Assembly: GCA_947381945.1 (NCBI GenBank)
Contig: CANCXM010000022.1
Coordinates: forward strand, 1-52,407
Length of the DNA: 52,407 bases
Origin: an uncultured Muribaculaceae bacterium
GTDB lineage: Bacteria; Bacteroidota; Bacteroidia; Bacteroidales; Muribaculaceae
Reading direction: 5' to 3'
The position numbers and the translations under genes were made by a program. Positions 52,364-52,407 of this stretch are shown piece after piece (positions within the stretch are counted from its first letter, which is position 1; every line of letters starts with the position of its first letter). The notes under the pieces were generated by a model. It ran no database searches. It saw only the letters and a list, made by a program, of their open reading frames with translations, and was not told the DNA's origin.

Positions 52364-52407
52364 AAAATCATCCGGAATTAGTCGGGAAGGGTACATAATG
52401 ACATAAG

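Overview
The window reads as a chromosomal segment of a Bacteroidales bacterium, most likely Muribaculaceae-like. The signs are a SusC/SusD pair, Bacteroidetes promoters (TTTG, about 20 bases, then TAnnTTTG) in front of many genes, weak or absent Shine-Dalgarno sites, and a tryptophan operon in the order trpB-E-G-D-C-F-A. Family placement is inference; no rRNA, tRNA, CRISPR array or transposase gene was seen.

Region by region: 1-2484 is the start of a large MmeI-like DNA methyltransferase (minus strand) that runs off the left edge. 2.8-9.1 kb holds a bile-acid/sodium-symporter-family transporter, a Crp/Fnr regulator, a small XRE regulator operon with a perfect operator-like palindrome, a PMCA-type calcium P-type ATPase and an outer-membrane barrel-like protein. 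9.2-9.9 kb is a basic protein with an in-frame 21-bp tandem repeat. 10.3-13.7 kb (plus) holds cobQ, cobD and cbiB, and 23.6-26.6 kb (minus) holds cobU, cobT, cobS and cobC: together the lower (late) cobalamin pathway. Between these two halves lies an AT-richer accessory island (13.9-23.4 kb). It contains a radical-SAM cassette with several membrane or unknown proteins, one broken by an in-frame amber codon; a DUF1016 nuclease; a CPBP protease; a DUF3800 plus toxin-like pair flanked by decayed copies of neighbouring genes; a candidate small RNA; and a PAP2 phosphatase.

26.7-31.6 kb carries a flippase-like membrane protein, a UvrA paralogue, an O6-alkylguanine methyltransferase and a GloA-like VOC protein. 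31.8-36.7 kb is a SusD/SusC pair with a long leader. 37.3-44.5 kb is the complete trp operon, preceded by what looks like a full transcription attenuator: a 21-codon leader peptide with three Trp codons, competing hairpins and a U-tailed terminator. It closes with a 69-bp near-perfect palindrome. 44.6-52.4 kb holds queF and queC (queuosine precursor), a DUF5715 protein, a large AsmA-family protein, a HAD phosphatase and aroB.

The most notable non-coding structures are the trp attenuator, two copies of a 124-bp hairpin element (3795 and 23434), three REP-like palindromes (two inverted within the trp operon), a structured cobQ leader and a candidate small RNA convergent to the toxin-like gene.
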